A stretch of DNA of 64,000 nucleotides from Streptomyces sp. TLI_171 (GCF_003610255.1 NZ_RAPS01000001.1:620001-684000); one strand, 5' to 3'. Positions 8,230 to 16,943 are shown, numbered from the stretch's first letter. Program-made: numbers and translations. Notes: generated by a model from the sequence alone, not told the origin.

Positions 8230-9132
8230 TCAGTCGGGCACGGACGCCAGGTGGCCGGTGAGGAAGCGGGCGGCCCGGTCGAGGGCGGCGTCCGCTTCGT
8301 CGAGGCTGCCGTAGAAGTGCTGGTAGACGTGCGACAGTCCGGCCCCGATCTCCAGCGTCACGTCGACGTCGTGCGCACCGGCCCGCCCCGCCAGCCGGAC
8401 CGCGTCGTCGAGCAGCACCTCGTTGGCCCCGACCTGCACCAGCAGCGGGGGCAGTCCGGTGAGGTCGGCGAACAGCGGGCTGGCCAGCGGGTCCTTCGGG
8501 TCGCCCGCGGCGACGTAGAACTCGGCGTAGGCGCGGATGTCGGCCTCGGTGAAGATCGGATCGGCGCCGTCCTTGGACCGCATGCTGTCGCCGGACACGG
8601 TCTGGTCGGTCCATGGCGAGAAGAGCACCACGGCGGCGGGCTGCGGCAGCCCGGCGTCGCGGGCGGCGAGCAGGGTGGCGATGCTCAGGCCGCCGCCGGC
8701 GGAGTCGCCGGCCAGGACGAGTTCCCGCGGGTCGGTGCCGGTCGCCAGCAGCTCGCGGTAGGCGGCGAGGCCGTCCTCGACCGCGGCGGGGAAGGCGTGT
8801 TCGGGCGCCAGCCGGTAGTCCAGCGAGACGGCCCGGAGCCCCGCGCGACCGGCGAGTTCACCGACCAGCCCGGCGTGGGTCTCGGGCGATCCCACCACGT
8901 ACCCGCCACCGTGCAGGTAGAGCAGGCGGCCGCGGGCGGAGGCGCCGGGCGGCTCGAACTCCAGGGCGGGGCGGCCGCCGAGGACGGTCCGGCGGGTGGC
9001 CACGCCCTCGCGAGCCTCGCGGGTGAGGGCGGCGGCGAAGCCGGCGCGCTGTTCCTCGACGGTGGGCGGCACGTCGCTCCGCGGGCCGGAACGGAGCATG
9101 GCGTCCAGGGCCTCGCGCTGCTGTCGGGACAT
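8230..9132 (-). CDS. Alpha/beta hydrolase (HSL-family esterase)
   Basis: A 300-residue protein from the ATG at 9132, chosen for its GAGGAGG site; the frame opens further upstream into the operator region. Hormone-sensitive-lipase family hallmarks are present: the oxyanion motif HGGGYVVG, the nucleophile elbow GDSAGG, a DPI acid region and the catalytic His in GLSHVYQHF. It would hydrolyse short acyl esters in the cytoplasm, as there is no signal peptide. It is divergently transcribed from a MarR regulator across a 108-bp region with three operator-like palindromes, so it is very probably that regulator's target. Confidence 0.92.
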   Translation of the reverse strand: MSRQQREALDAMLRSGPRSDVPPTVEEQRAGFAAALTREAREGVATRRTVLGGRPALEFEPPGASARGRLLYLHGGGYVVGSPETHAGLVGELAGRAGLRAVSLDYRLAPEHAFPAAVEDGLAAYRELLATGTDPRELVLAGDSAGGGLSIATLLAARDAGLPQPAAVVLFSPWTDQTVSGDSMRSKDGADPIFTEADIRAYAEFYVAAGDPKDPLASPLFADLTGLPPLLVQVGANEVLLDDAVRLAGRAGAHDVDVTLEIGAGLSHVYQHFYGSLDEADAALDRAARFLTGHLASVPD

Positions 9133-9162
9133 GAGAGCCTCCTCGGGGCGGGATGCGAAACT

Positions 9163-9225
9163 GGATTCCCGGGAATCCATCTGTCCCTACCCAACCAGAT
9201 TCCAGGGAAGATGATTCCCAGGAAT
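9163..9225. promoter_or_regulatory. Three MarR operator-like palindromes
   Basis: The sites are ATTCCCGGGAAT at 9165-9176 (inside a 16-bp perfect palindrome at 9163-9178), ATTCCAGGGAAG at 9199-9210 and ATTCCCAGGAAT at 9214-9225. The common form is ATTCC-N2-GGAAT. All lie between the divergent starts of the esterase and MarR genes, the expected place for autoregulation and target repression. Confidence 0.7.
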
Positions 9226-9240
9226 GCATCGGAGGATCCT

Positions 9241-9681
9241 GTGACCCGCATCACATCCGTGTTCATCGATCTGGTCCGCGTCGAGACCCGGCTCTACAAC
9301 GTGGTGAGCGCCCGACTGCGCGCCGAACAGGGCCTGGGGCTGGGCCAGTTCGAGTTCCTGGAGATCATCGACCGGGTGCCGGACTGCCGCGTGCTCGACA
9401 TCGTCGGCGAGGTGGCGATCACCGTCGGAGCCGTCAGCAAGGCGGTCGACCGCCTGGTGGAGGCCGGCTGGTGCCGGCGCGCCGCGCACCCCAGCGACCG
9501 CCGCTCGTCCGTCCTGCGGCTCACCCCCGAGGGCGAGAAGCTGCTGACCGCCTCCCGCCCCGTCGTCGACCGCGAACTCCGCGCCCTCACCGCGGGGATC
9601 CCGCAGGCCGACCTGACCCGCCTCGCGTCGACGCTGGCCGCCCTCCGCACCACCCTCGAATCGGCCGCCGAGCCGGCCTGA
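9241..9681 (+). CDS. MarR-family transcriptional regulator
   Basis: A 146-residue protein from the GTG at 9241, which has a GGAGG site; the frame is open far upstream but that part overlaps the esterase. The winged helix is evident (VLDIVGEVAITVGAVSKAVD recognition helix, wing AAHPSDRRSSVLRLTPEGE), flanked by dimerisation helices. MarR dimers bind short palindromes and release DNA on binding small phenolic or oxidising ligands. Here the likely sites are the ATTCC-N2-GGAAT repeats just upstream, and the likely target is the divergent esterase. Confidence 0.93.
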   Translation: MTRITSVFIDLVRVETRLYNVVSARLRAEQGLGLGQFEFLEIIDRVPDCRVLDIVGEVAITVGAVSKAVDRLVEAGWCRRAAHPSDRRSSVLRLTPEGEKLLTASRPVVDRELRALTAGIPQADLTRLASTLAALRTTLESAAEPA

Positions 9682-9730
9682 CCCCGACGGCGCACCTCAG
9701 CAGCCCTCCACCGCCCGCCCGTGGGTGCGC

Positions 9731-10759
9731 TCAGCGCACCAACGTCGCCCGCTCGACGGCGCCGCGCGCGGCGAGCAGCCGCCCGGCGCCGATCAGGCCG
9801 GAGTCGTCGTCCGAGGCGCCCAGCACCACCATCCGCCGGATCTCCTCCGCGTCGAGCCCGAAGCAGCCGAGCCGCTCCAACTCCCCCGTGAGGAGCTCGG
9901 CGTAGCGCGCCCCGATGGCCAGCGCGAACCCGCCGATCAGCACGTAGCGGCGGATGCCGATCGCGGTGAACACGGCGGTGATCGCGGCGGCGAGCGCGGT
10001 GATCCCGCCGAGCACCGCCGCGGTCGCGAACTCGTCTCCGGCCCGGACGGCGTCCACCAGGGCGTAGTTGTCGAGCAGTTCGGGCTCGGGCGCCTGCACG
10101 GCGAGTGCCGAGCGGGCGTAGCCGGCCGGGTCGGCGAGGGCGGCGCGACGGGCCGCGGCGAGCGCGCCGCGGCCGGAGGCGATCGCGCCGAGGTGGCCGC
10201 GGCCGCCGCAGTCGCAGGGCGCGGCGTCGGGCGACGGATCGACGGTCCAGTGGCCGAGTTCGCCGCCGTGGCCCTCGTCGTCGAGCAGCACCTCGCCCGC
10301 CCGGTAGACCTTGTTGCCGATGCCGGAGCTCACCGTGATCAGGCAGAACGGCTGGTCGTCCGCGGAGTCGACGTACCGCCAGACCGCGGCCGTCAGGTCG
10401 TTGACCACGACCACGGGCACACCGACGCGCTCCTCCAGCAGGTGCCGCACCGGCAGCTGCTCGCCGGGGCCGCCCCAGACGGTCGGCGCGGCCAGCGCCC
10501 GCCCGTCGGCGGTGACGGGGCCGGCGAAGGCGATGGCGACGGCGCTGCTGCCGTGCCGCTCGACGGCTTCGACGGCGAGCGCGCCGACCTGATCGAGCAC
10601 CCGGGCCTGCAACTCGGCCACCGGCAGGCCGGGGTGGCCGGCGATACCGTCCGTGGAGACCCGCCGGATGTCGGTGACGGTGTCGGTGTCCACGCCGTAA
10701 CGGGCGGTCCGCAGCGTGGTGCCGCCGAGGTCGATGACAGTGAATGCGAGGTCGGACAA
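9731..10759 (-). CDS. ROK-family sugar kinase
   Basis: About 342 residues from a TTG at 10759 preceded by AGGGAG; an in-frame start upstream at 10870 would run through the operator, so the TTG is preferred. Motifs are the ATP phosphate loop DLGGTTLR at residues 10-17, the ExGH-type element GELGHW and the zinc site CDCGGRGHLGAI, in which the last ligand position of the classic ROK motif is His rather than Cys. No N-terminal helix-turn-helix is present, so this is a kinase rather than a ROK repressor. It would phosphorylate glucose or a related hexose. A perfect CebR-type operator upstream ties it to beta-glucoside or cello-oligosaccharide use. Confidence 0.88.
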   Translation of the reverse strand: MSDLAFTVIDLGGTTLRTARYGVDTDTVTDIRRVSTDGIAGHPGLPVAELQARVLDQVGALAVEAVERHGSSAVAIAFAGPVTADGRALAAPTVWGGPGEQLPVRHLLEERVGVPVVVVNDLTAAVWRYVDSADDQPFCLITVSSGIGNKVYRAGEVLLDDEGHGGELGHWTVDPSPDAAPCDCGGRGHLGAIASGRGALAAARRAALADPAGYARSALAVQAPEPELLDNYALVDAVRAGDEFATAAVLGGITALAAAITAVFTAIGIRRYVLIGGFALAIGARYAELLTGELERLGCFGLDAEEIRRMVVLGASDDDSGLIGAGRLLAARGAVERATLVR

Positions 10760-10831
10760 GGGGTGCTCCCTGGGCTTCTCTGGTGCTCGACTTCCGTACG
10801 CGGCCGCCTGCCGGCCGGGTTCGCCGCGTGA

Positions 10832-10837
10832 TCGTAC
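10832..10837 (-). promoter_or_regulatory. Candidate -10 box of ROK kinase
   Basis: TACGAT on the minus strand fits TANNNT. The -35 position about 18 bp upstream would fall at the edge of the CebR-type palindrome, consistent with repression by occlusion. Confidence 0.35.
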
Positions 10838-10855
10838 AACGGTTCGCCCCTCCCA

Positions 10856-10869
10856 TGGGAGCGCTCCCA
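10856..10869. promoter_or_regulatory. CebR-type operator
   Basis: TGGGAGCGCTCCCA is a perfect 14-bp palindrome identical to the sequence established for CebR, the LacI-family repressor of cellobiose uptake and beta-glucosidase genes in Streptomyces. It lies about 97 bp upstream of the ROK kinase start. No cebR, ceb transporter or beta-glucosidase gene is in the window. Confidence 0.8.
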
Positions 10870-10945
10870 CACCCCGAGACGCCCAGCCCCCCAGCAGCCC
10901 CCACCCCGGCGCGCTGTCCGCCAGCCCCCGCGGCCGTCCGCCCGG

Positions 10946-12607
10946 CTACGCCTCGGGCAGCCGCGCCAGCAGACCTCCGAAGTCGGTGCCCGGCGCCAGG
11001 GTGCCGAAGGCCGAGCCGTGCTCGCCGGCCAGCCGGGAGGCGCAGAACGCGTCGGCCACCGCCGGCGGCGCGTGCCGGACCAGCAGCGAGGCCTGGAGCA
11101 CCAGTGCGGCCCGCTCGATCACCCGCCGGGCGCGCAGCTGCGCGTCCTCGGTGGGGCGCAGCTCCTCGCGGAGTCCGGCCCAGGCGGCGTCCAGCCGGTG
11201 GTCGGCGCCCGCCGCGAGTTCCACTTCGGCCCGGAAGGCTTCCAGCGCCTCGGGCTCGCGGGCCAGCGCGCGTTGCAGGTCGAGGGCGTTGACGTTGCCG
11301 GAGCCCTCCCAGATGCCGTTCAGCGGCGCCTCGCGGTAGAGCCGGGGCATGCCCGAGGCCTCGTCGTAGCCGTTGCCGCCCAGGCACTCCAACGCCTCGG
11401 CGACGGCGACGGGTTGACGCTTGCACACCCAGTACTTGCCGGCGGCGGTGGCCAGTCGCAGGAAGGCCCGCTCCCCCGCGTCGCCGCGCTGCGCCCGGTC
11501 GGCGGCGCCGGCCAGTCGCAGGGCCAGGGTGGTGGCGGCCTCGGACTCCAGCGCCAGGTCGGCGAGTACGTTGCGCATCAGCGGCTGGTCGATCAGCAGC
11601 GCGCCGAACACGGAGCGGTGGCGGGCGTGGTGGGCGGCCTGGGCGAGCGCGGCGCGGGTGCCGGCGGCGGAGCCGAGGACGCAGTCCAGGCGGGTCATCG
11701 TCACCATGTCGATGATGGTGCGCACGCCCTTGCCCTCGGCGCCGACCAGCCAGGCCACCGTGTCGTCGAACTCCGGCTCGCTGCTGGCGTTGGCGCGGTT
11801 GCCGAGCTTGTCCTTGAGGCGCTGGATCCGGAAGGTGTTGCGGCTGCCGTCGGGCAGGACGCGCGGGACGAGGAAGCAGGACAGGCCGCCCGGGGCTTGG
11901 GCGAGGACCAGGAAGAGGTCGTTCATCGGCGCGCTGGTGAACCACTTGTGGCCGCGCAGCCGCCAGCTGCCGTCGGGCTGCTCGGTCGCGGTGGTGGTGT
12001 TGGCGCGGACGTCGCTGCCGCCCTGCTTCTCGGTCATGCCCATTCCGGCGAGCAGGCCGTTCTTGCCCGCCGGGGCGCGCAGTCCGGGGTCGTACACCCG
12101 GCTGGTGAGCAGCGGCTCGTAGGTCTTGGCGAGTTCGGGGGCGTGGCGCAGGGCGGGGACGACGGCGTAGGTCATGGACACCGGGCAGAGGTGGCCGGGT
12201 TCCAGGGTGGTGGCGACCATGAAGCCGGCGGCGCGGGCCACGTGCGCGCCGGGGCGGGGGTCGGCCCACGCGGCGCCGGCCAGGCCGGCGCTCACCGACA
12301 GGTCCATCAACCGGTGGTAGGCGGGGTGGAACTCGACCTCGTCGATCCGGTTGCCGTACCGGTCGTGGGTGTGCAGTTCGGGCTCGTGGCGGTTGGCCTG
12401 GTCGGCCCACTGCTGGGCCTCCGCGCTGCCGGCCACCCGCCCGAGGCGGTGCAGTTCCTCGCGGTGCCAGCCGGCGCCCTCCCGTTCCAGGCCTTCCAGC
12501 AGGACCGGGTCGGCGGCGACGTCGTGGCCGGCCAACGGCGGTGCCTGGTTGGTGACTTGGTGGGTCACGCCGGTGGGCCGGCTGACGGGTGCGGCGGCTG
12601 CGGACAC
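10946..12607 (-). CDS. aidB: AidB-like acyl-CoA dehydrogenase
   Basis: A 553-residue protein, close to the 540 of E. coli AidB, with a GTG start behind a perfect GGAGG. The N-terminal VTNQAPPLAGHDVAADPVLL is the AidB signature, and the acyl-CoA dehydrogenase core follows (GMGMTEKQGGSDVRANTT, HKWFTSAPMNDLFLVLAQAP, ECLGGNGYDEASGMPRLYRE). The C-terminal domain past about residue 440 matches the AidB extension that binds DNA in E. coli. AidB is a FAD flavoprotein of the alkylation response with weak isovaleryl-CoA dehydrogenase activity; whether this one protects DNA or oxidises acyl-CoA is open. It lies 46 bp after a TetR gene on the same strand and is likely co-transcribed with and controlled by it. 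Confidence 0.9.
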   Translation of the reverse strand: MSAAAAPVSRPTGVTHQVTNQAPPLAGHDVAADPVLLEGLEREGAGWHREELHRLGRVAGSAEAQQWADQANRHEPELHTHDRYGNRIDEVEFHPAYHRLMDLSVSAGLAGAAWADPRPGAHVARAAGFMVATTLEPGHLCPVSMTYAVVPALRHAPELAKTYEPLLTSRVYDPGLRAPAGKNGLLAGMGMTEKQGGSDVRANTTTATEQPDGSWRLRGHKWFTSAPMNDLFLVLAQAPGGLSCFLVPRVLPDGSRNTFRIQRLKDKLGNRANASSEPEFDDTVAWLVGAEGKGVRTIIDMVTMTRLDCVLGSAAGTRAALAQAAHHARHRSVFGALLIDQPLMRNVLADLALESEAATTLALRLAGAADRAQRGDAGERAFLRLATAAGKYWVCKRQPVAVAEALECLGGNGYDEASGMPRLYREAPLNGIWEGSGNVNALDLQRALAREPEALEAFRAEVELAAGADHRLDAAWAGLREELRPTEDAQLRARRVIERAALVLQASLLVRHAPPAVADAFCASRLAGEHGSAFGTLAPGTDFGGLLARLPEA

Positions 12608-12653
12608 GGGATCCTCCGGAGGGTGGCAGGGAGCTGACGGGTGTCGGGTCGGG

Positions 12654-13265
12654 TCAGCCGGCGGGGGCGGCGCCGGCGCAGCGCAGGGCCATCGCGACGA
12701 GTTCGGCGAGGAGGTCCTCGACGGCGCGGCCGTCGGGCGCGCCCAGCGGGTCGACCAGCACCTCGCCGATCGCGCCGGTCAGCGCGGCGGCCGTGATCTC
12801 GCCGTTCTGGGCCGGCAGTACGCCGTCGGCGACGCCCTCGCGCACCACGTCGGCGAACAGTGCGCGGTAGCGGCGGCGGTAGGCCAGGCGTTCGGCGCCG
12901 ACGGCCGGCTCGGCGGGGGCGGCGAGCAGCGCGTAGGCCAGGCCGCGGTTCTCCAGGGCGCGGCGGGCGAACACCTCGACGCCGCGGCCGAGCCGCTCGA
13001 CGGGGTCGCCGGGGCTGTGCAGCACCTCGCCGAGCACCTCCACCTCCCGCCCGGCGGCGCGCCGGAACACCTCCACGGCGAGGGCCGCCTTGGACGGGAA
13101 GTGCTGGTACACCGAGCCGGCCGCGATGCCGGCGGCGTCGGCGACGGCCGTCACCGACGCCTGTGACCAGCCCACTTCCGCGACGACCGCGGTGGCGCAG
13201 CCGACCAGGCGTTCCTTGGCGGTGCTGAGGCGGCGGAGTTCGGCCGGGGTCTTGCGGTAGGCCAT
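12654..13265 (-). CDS. TetR-family regulator
   Basis: A 203-residue protein. The helix-turn-helix is clear (VTAVADAAGIAAGSVYQHF followed by PSKAALAVEVF), and the C-terminal part is an all-helical ligand domain of normal length. It is upstream of and co-oriented with the AidB-like gene, so autoregulation of the pair is likely. A TGAA-N6-TTCA inverted repeat (13274-13287) overlaps the region just before the ATG. The ribosome site is poor, so translation may be leaderless or weak. Confidence 0.9.
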   Translation of the reverse strand: MAYRKTPAELRRLSTAKERLVGCATAVVAEVGWSQASVTAVADAAGIAAGSVYQHFPSKAALAVEVFRRAAGREVEVLGEVLHSPGDPVERLGRGVEVFARRALENRGLAYALLAAPAEPAVGAERLAYRRRYRALFADVVREGVADGVLPAQNGEITAAALTGAIGEVLVDPLGAPDGRAVEDLLAELVAMALRCAGAAPAG

Positions 13266-13273
13266 GGAAGAAG

Positions 13274-13287
13274 TGAACCACCATTCA
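13274..13287. promoter_or_regulatory. Possible TetR operator
   Basis: TGAATGGTGGTTCA on the minus strand has perfect TGAA/TTCA arms and sits 9 bp before the TetR start. It is short, so support is modest. Confidence 0.35.
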
Positions 13288-13316
13288 AAGCTTCCGCCAA
13301 GAACCCGCCCCCTTCG

Positions 13317-13352
13317 CCCCGAACTCCCCGAACTCCCCGAACGCCCCGAACT
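13317..13352. repeat. Four tandem 9-bp repeats
   Basis: Four consecutive units of CCCCGAACT (the third ends in G) lie between the efflux pump stop and the TetR promoter region. Confidence 0.7.
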
Positions 13353-13394
13353 CCCGCCCCGGGGTCGCCGCCGGCCGCAGCTGCTGGCACCGGG

Positions 13395-14930
13395 TCAGAG
13401 CGCGACGGGGCCGTCGCTGCTGTGCACGGTCGGCGGGCCCGGGCGGTACAGCACCAGGGTCACCACCAGGCCGACCGCGAAGATCGCCGCCGACCACCAG
13501 TACGCGGTGGAGTAGCTCTCGATCGCCGCCTGGGCCTGGGCCTGCGGGGTGGCCTGCTTGCCGGCCAGGTAGTTGGCGGCGGCGGTGGTGGCGAGCGTGT
13601 TGAGCAGCGAGGTGCCGATCGAACCGCCGACCTGCTGGCTGGTGTTGACCATCGCGGAGCCGACGCCGGCGTCCCGCGGCGCGATGCCGGCGGTGGCCAG
13701 GTTCATGCCGGGCGCGAAGATGAAGCCGAAGCCGACGCCGGCCACCACCAGCGGCGGCAGCACGTGCGCCGCGTAGCTGCTGTCCAGGTCGAGGAAGGTC
13801 AGCCAGACCATCGAGAGCCCGGCCAGCGCCATCCCGGTCGGCACGATCGGCTTGCCGCCGAAGCGGGGCAGCAGCGTGTTGGTGGTGACGACGGAGGAGA
13901 TCACCATCGCGACGACCATCGGCAGGAACGCCAGGCCGGTCGTCACCGGGCTGTAGTGCAGGATCTGCTGCAGGTAGTAGGTGAGGAAGAGGAAGACGCC
14001 GAAGATGCCTGCGCCGGAGATGAAGATGCCGGCGTACGAGGCGCCGCGGTCGCGGTCGAGGACCACCCGCAGCGGCAGCAGCGGGTGCCGGGCGCGGGTC
14101 TGCCACCAGACGAACAGCGCGATCAGCACGCCGCCGGCCACCAGGAAGCCCCAGGTCTGCACGTCGCCCCAGGCGTGCGACTCGGCGTTGCTGAAGCCGT
14201 AGACGATGCAGAACAGTCCGGCGCAGGCCAGCAGGGTGCCGGGGATGTCCAGTTTGGGCCGCTCGGCCGGGCGGCCGCCGTGCAGCAGCCGGGCGCCGCC
14301 GACGATGGCCAGCGCGGCGAAGACCAGGTTGACGTACAGGCACCAGCGCCAGTTCAGGTACTCGGTGAGCACGCCGCCGAGCAGCAGGCCGACTGCGCCG
14401 CCCGCACCGGCGATCGCACCGTAGATGCCGAACGCCTTCGCGCGTTCGCGCCCGTCCCGGAAGGTCGTGGTGAGCAGCGACAGCGCGGCCGGCGCGAGCA
14501 GCGCGCCGAACGCGCCCTGGAGGGCGCGTGCCGCGACCAGCATGGTGAAGCTGTTCGCGGCGCCGCCGAGCGCCGACGCCCCGGCGAAGCCGACCAGGCC
14601 GATCAGGAACACCGCTTTGCGGCCGACCAGGTCGGCGATCCGCCCGCCGAGCAGCAGCAGGCTGCCGAAGGCGAGCGCGTAGGCGGTGACGATCCACTGG
14701 CGGTTCGCGTCGGTGAAGCCGAGGTCCTGCTGGGCGGACGGGAGGGCGATGTTCACGATCGTCGCGTCGAGCACGACCATCAGCTGGGCGATCCCGATCA
14801 CGGCCAGGATCCACCAGCGGTGTTCGTGCGCCCCGCCGGTCGATTCGGGCTGCTGCGGCCGTGCGGTGTCCGGTCCGGCCGGTCCGATGTCGGTGGCCGG
14901 GGCGTTCCACTCGGGTGCGCGGTCTTCCAT
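13395..14930 (-). CDS. DHA2-family (EmrB/QacA) MFS efflux transporter
   Basis: A 511-residue inner-membrane protein with about 14 hydrophobic helices, as expected for drug:proton antiporters of the DHA2 group. Signatures are LDATIVNIALPSAQQDLGFT after helix 1, GRIADLVGRKAVFLIG (motif A) and a glycine-rich helix 5 (AIAGAGGAVGLLLGGVLTEY, antiporter motif C). GGAGGT precedes the ATG. The substrate cannot be read from sequence. It is divergent from a glyoxalase-fold gene that may bind or sequester the same toxin, and a perfect palindrome lies between them. Confidence 0.92.
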   Translation of the reverse strand: MEDRAPEWNAPATDIGPAGPDTARPQQPESTGGAHEHRWWILAVIGIAQLMVVLDATIVNIALPSAQQDLGFTDANRQWIVTAYALAFGSLLLLGGRIADLVGRKAVFLIGLVGFAGASALGGAANSFTMLVAARALQGAFGALLAPAALSLLTTTFRDGRERAKAFGIYGAIAGAGGAVGLLLGGVLTEYLNWRWCLYVNLVFAALAIVGGARLLHGGRPAERPKLDIPGTLLACAGLFCIVYGFSNAESHAWGDVQTWGFLVAGGVLIALFVWWQTRARHPLLPLRVVLDRDRGASYAGIFISGAGIFGVFLFLTYYLQQILHYSPVTTGLAFLPMVVAMVISSVVTTNTLLPRFGGKPIVPTGMALAGLSMVWLTFLDLDSSYAAHVLPPLVVAGVGFGFIFAPGMNLATAGIAPRDAGVGSAMVNTSQQVGGSIGTSLLNTLATTAAANYLAGKQATPQAQAQAAIESYSTAYWWSAAIFAVGLVVTLVLYRPGPPTVHSSDGPVAL

Positions 14931-15018
14931 GCTGCTGACCTCCAGACGGGCCGGTGGGGCCCGCTGACGAGAAGGCAGATGTCTTGATCACCGTAAGGAG
15001 CGCGGGGCCCGTCCGCGA

Positions 15019-15034
15019 CTCGGCCACTTGGCCG
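15019..15034. promoter_or_regulatory. Palindrome in divergent promoter region
   Basis: TCGGCCACTTGGCCGA has perfect 7-bp arms around CT and lies between the divergent efflux pump and glyoxalase-fold genes. It is a plausible operator; no cognate regulator is adjacent. Confidence 0.35.
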
Positions 15035-15178
15035 AACCGGCCGGTGGCCGGGGCCCGCGGCGTGGATCGGCGCAGGTCGGCGGGTCGAGGTGCATTCGCC
15101 GTCGAACGGTGCGACTGTGCCGACATGGTGCGCCCCCGGTGGGCGCCGACGTCGACTTCACGGAAGGAACGCACGCAG

Positions 15179-15508
15179 ATGAGTGCCGCGATTCGCAGTG
15201 TGGTGGTCCCGGTGTCCGACCTCGGTGCGGCCAAGGCGATCTACTCCGCCCTGTTCGGTGAGCCGCACACGGACCAGCCCTACTACGTGGGCTACAACGT
15301 CGGCGGGTTCGAGATCGGCCTGAACCCGAACGGCGACAGCTCCGAGGGTCCGGTGGCGTTCACCGACGTCGACGACCTGGACGCGGTGCGGTCCGGTCTG
15401 CTCGCCGCGGGCGCCACCGAGCGCAGTGCCCCGCGCGAGGTGGCCCCGGGCGTGCGGGTGTGCGTCCTGGCGGACACCGACGGCAACGCCTTCGGTCTCC
15501 GGGGCTGA
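15179..15508 (+). CDS. VOC/glyoxalase-fold protein
   Basis: A 109-residue protein starting at the ATG at 15179 behind GGAAGG. It has one full vicinal-oxygen-chelate module: IRSVVVPVSDLGAAKAIYSA, GFEIGLNPN and VCVLADTDGNAFGLRG. Members bind small molecules or metals and act as lyases, dioxygenases or drug-binding proteins. The His of the first metal-binding strand of glyoxalases is not obvious (VVVPVSDL), so a binding rather than catalytic role is likely. It is divergent from the efflux pump. Confidence 0.88.
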   Translation: MSAAIRSVVVPVSDLGAAKAIYSALFGEPHTDQPYYVGYNVGGFEIGLNPNGDSSEGPVAFTDVDDLDAVRSGLLAAGATERSAPREVAPGVRVCVLADTDGNAFGLRG

Positions 15509-15591
15509 CGCCGGGGCCGTGGCGGCAGGGGTGTGGCCCCGCCCCGGGGCGGGCAGCCGCCCCGGTGGGGTTCGGCAGGAGGTGCTGAGCG

Positions 15592-16812
15592 ATGCGTCAC
15601 GACAGCGGGAGCCCCGCTGACAGCGCGCTGGTCCAGCTGCTGGAGGACGCCCACCGGGCCGGACCCGGTGACGTTCCGCGGCTGATCGAGGACACCGCGG
15701 CCCGGATGGGCCTGAGCGCGGCCCGGATCTACCTGGCCGACGTGCAGGAACGGCAGCTCACCGCGCTGCCCGTGCCGCCGCCGGGCGGACCGGCGGTCCC
15801 GGAGACGATGGACGTCGACTCCTCGCTGGCCGGCCGCGCGTACCGCACCGAGACCGTTCACACCGGCTCCGACGAGACCGCGGACGGCGGGGCGCTGGCG
15901 GTGGGCTGGATCCCGCTGGTGGACGGCATCGGACGCCTGGGCGTGCTGCGGGTCGCCGCGCCCCGCCTGGACGAGGCGCTGCTCGCCCGGGCCCGGGCGC
16001 TGGCCTCCGCGACAGCCCTGCTGATCGCCACCAAGACCACGTTCAGCGACCCGCTGGTCAATGCCGGGCGGCGTCGGCCGGTGACCTTGCAGGCCGAGCT
16101 GGTCTGGGCGTTCGTGCCGCCCCGCACCATCGGGACCCACCAGGTCACGTCCAGCGCGGTGCTGGAGCCGGCGTACGACATCGGCGGCGACGCCTTCGAC
16201 CACAGCCTGTCCGAGCACGCCCTGCACCTGACGCTGGTCGACGCGATGGGCCACGACCTGGCCTCCGGCGGGTGCAGCGCCGTGGCGCTCGCCGCCTGCC
16301 GCTCCACCCGCCGGGAGGGCGGCTCGCTCGCCGACATCGCCCGGGCCATCGACTCCGCACTGACCCGGTGGATCCCGGAGCGCCTGCTGACCTGTGTGAT
16401 CGCCGATCTGGACACCGACACCGGCCGGCTGTCCTGGATCAACTGCGGCCACCCCACCCCGCTGCTGATCCGCCGCGGCCGGATCGTGGACCACGCCCTG
16501 GAACGCAGCCCGCACCCGCCGCTGGGCCTGCCCGTCGGACTGCCCCGGACGGTGCCGCCGATCCACACCGCCCGGCTGGAGCCCGGCGATCGCATCCTGA
16601 TCCACTCCGACGGGGTCACCGAGGGCCGCGACCGCGCCGGCCTGGCGTTCGGCGAGCAGCACCTCGTGGACACGGTGGTCCGCGCGATGGCCGACGGCCT
16701 GCCCGCACCGGAGGCGCTGCGCCGCCTGGTGCAGCGGATCACCGCGCACCAGGACAACCGGCTGAAGGACGACGTCACCGTGCTGCTCGCCGACTGGCAC
16801 CCGGCATCCTGA
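15592..16812 (+). CDS. GAF-PP2C (SpoIIE/RsbU-type) phosphatase
   Basis: A 406-residue protein with an excellent AGGAGGTG site. Residues 20-150 form a GAF sensor domain (RIYLADVQERQLTALPVPPP). About 165-405 form a PP2C-type SpoIIE domain: LQAELVWAFVPP, EPAYDIGGDAFDHS, LVDAMGHDLASG, INCGHPTPLLI and RILIHSDGVTEGRD supply the metal-binding Asp and Gly residues. Proteins of this type dephosphorylate STAS anti-anti-sigma factors in response to a signal sensed by the GAF domain. No STAS gene adjoins it; candidate partners are encoded elsewhere in the window. Confidence 0.92.
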   Translation: MRHDSGSPADSALVQLLEDAHRAGPGDVPRLIEDTAARMGLSAARIYLADVQERQLTALPVPPPGGPAVPETMDVDSSLAGRAYRTETVHTGSDETADGGALAVGWIPLVDGIGRLGVLRVAAPRLDEALLARARALASATALLIATKTTFSDPLVNAGRRRPVTLQAELVWAFVPPRTIGTHQVTSSAVLEPAYDIGGDAFDHSLSEHALHLTLVDAMGHDLASGGCSAVALAACRSTRREGGSLADIARAIDSALTRWIPERLLTCVIADLDTDTGRLSWINCGHPTPLLIRRGRIVDHALERSPHPPLGLPVGLPRTVPPIHTARLEPGDRILIHSDGVTEGRDRAGLAFGEQHLVDTVVRAMADGLPAPEALRRLVQRITAHQDNRLKDDVTVLLADWHPAS

Positions 16813-16943
16813 GAAGTCCCCGAACTCCCGGTCCCCCCGGCGGCGTTCGCCTCCGTACCGGCCCTGCGCCGGGCCCGGCGACAGGCCGGATTCCGCCGTG
16901 TGGGATAGCTTCGCCGTGGGGGGCCTCACACCGCGGAGTTCTC

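Noticed and set aside
15538..15553. 16-bp GC palindrome as a terminator after the VOC gene
   Set aside because: It is self-complementary with no room for a loop and lies in low-complexity G/C sequence, so support is weak.
16895..16925. Stress-type promoter upstream of the GH15 gene (GGGATAG)
   Set aside because: The -10 does not fit GGGTAY-like boxes and no GNNT lies at the right distance.
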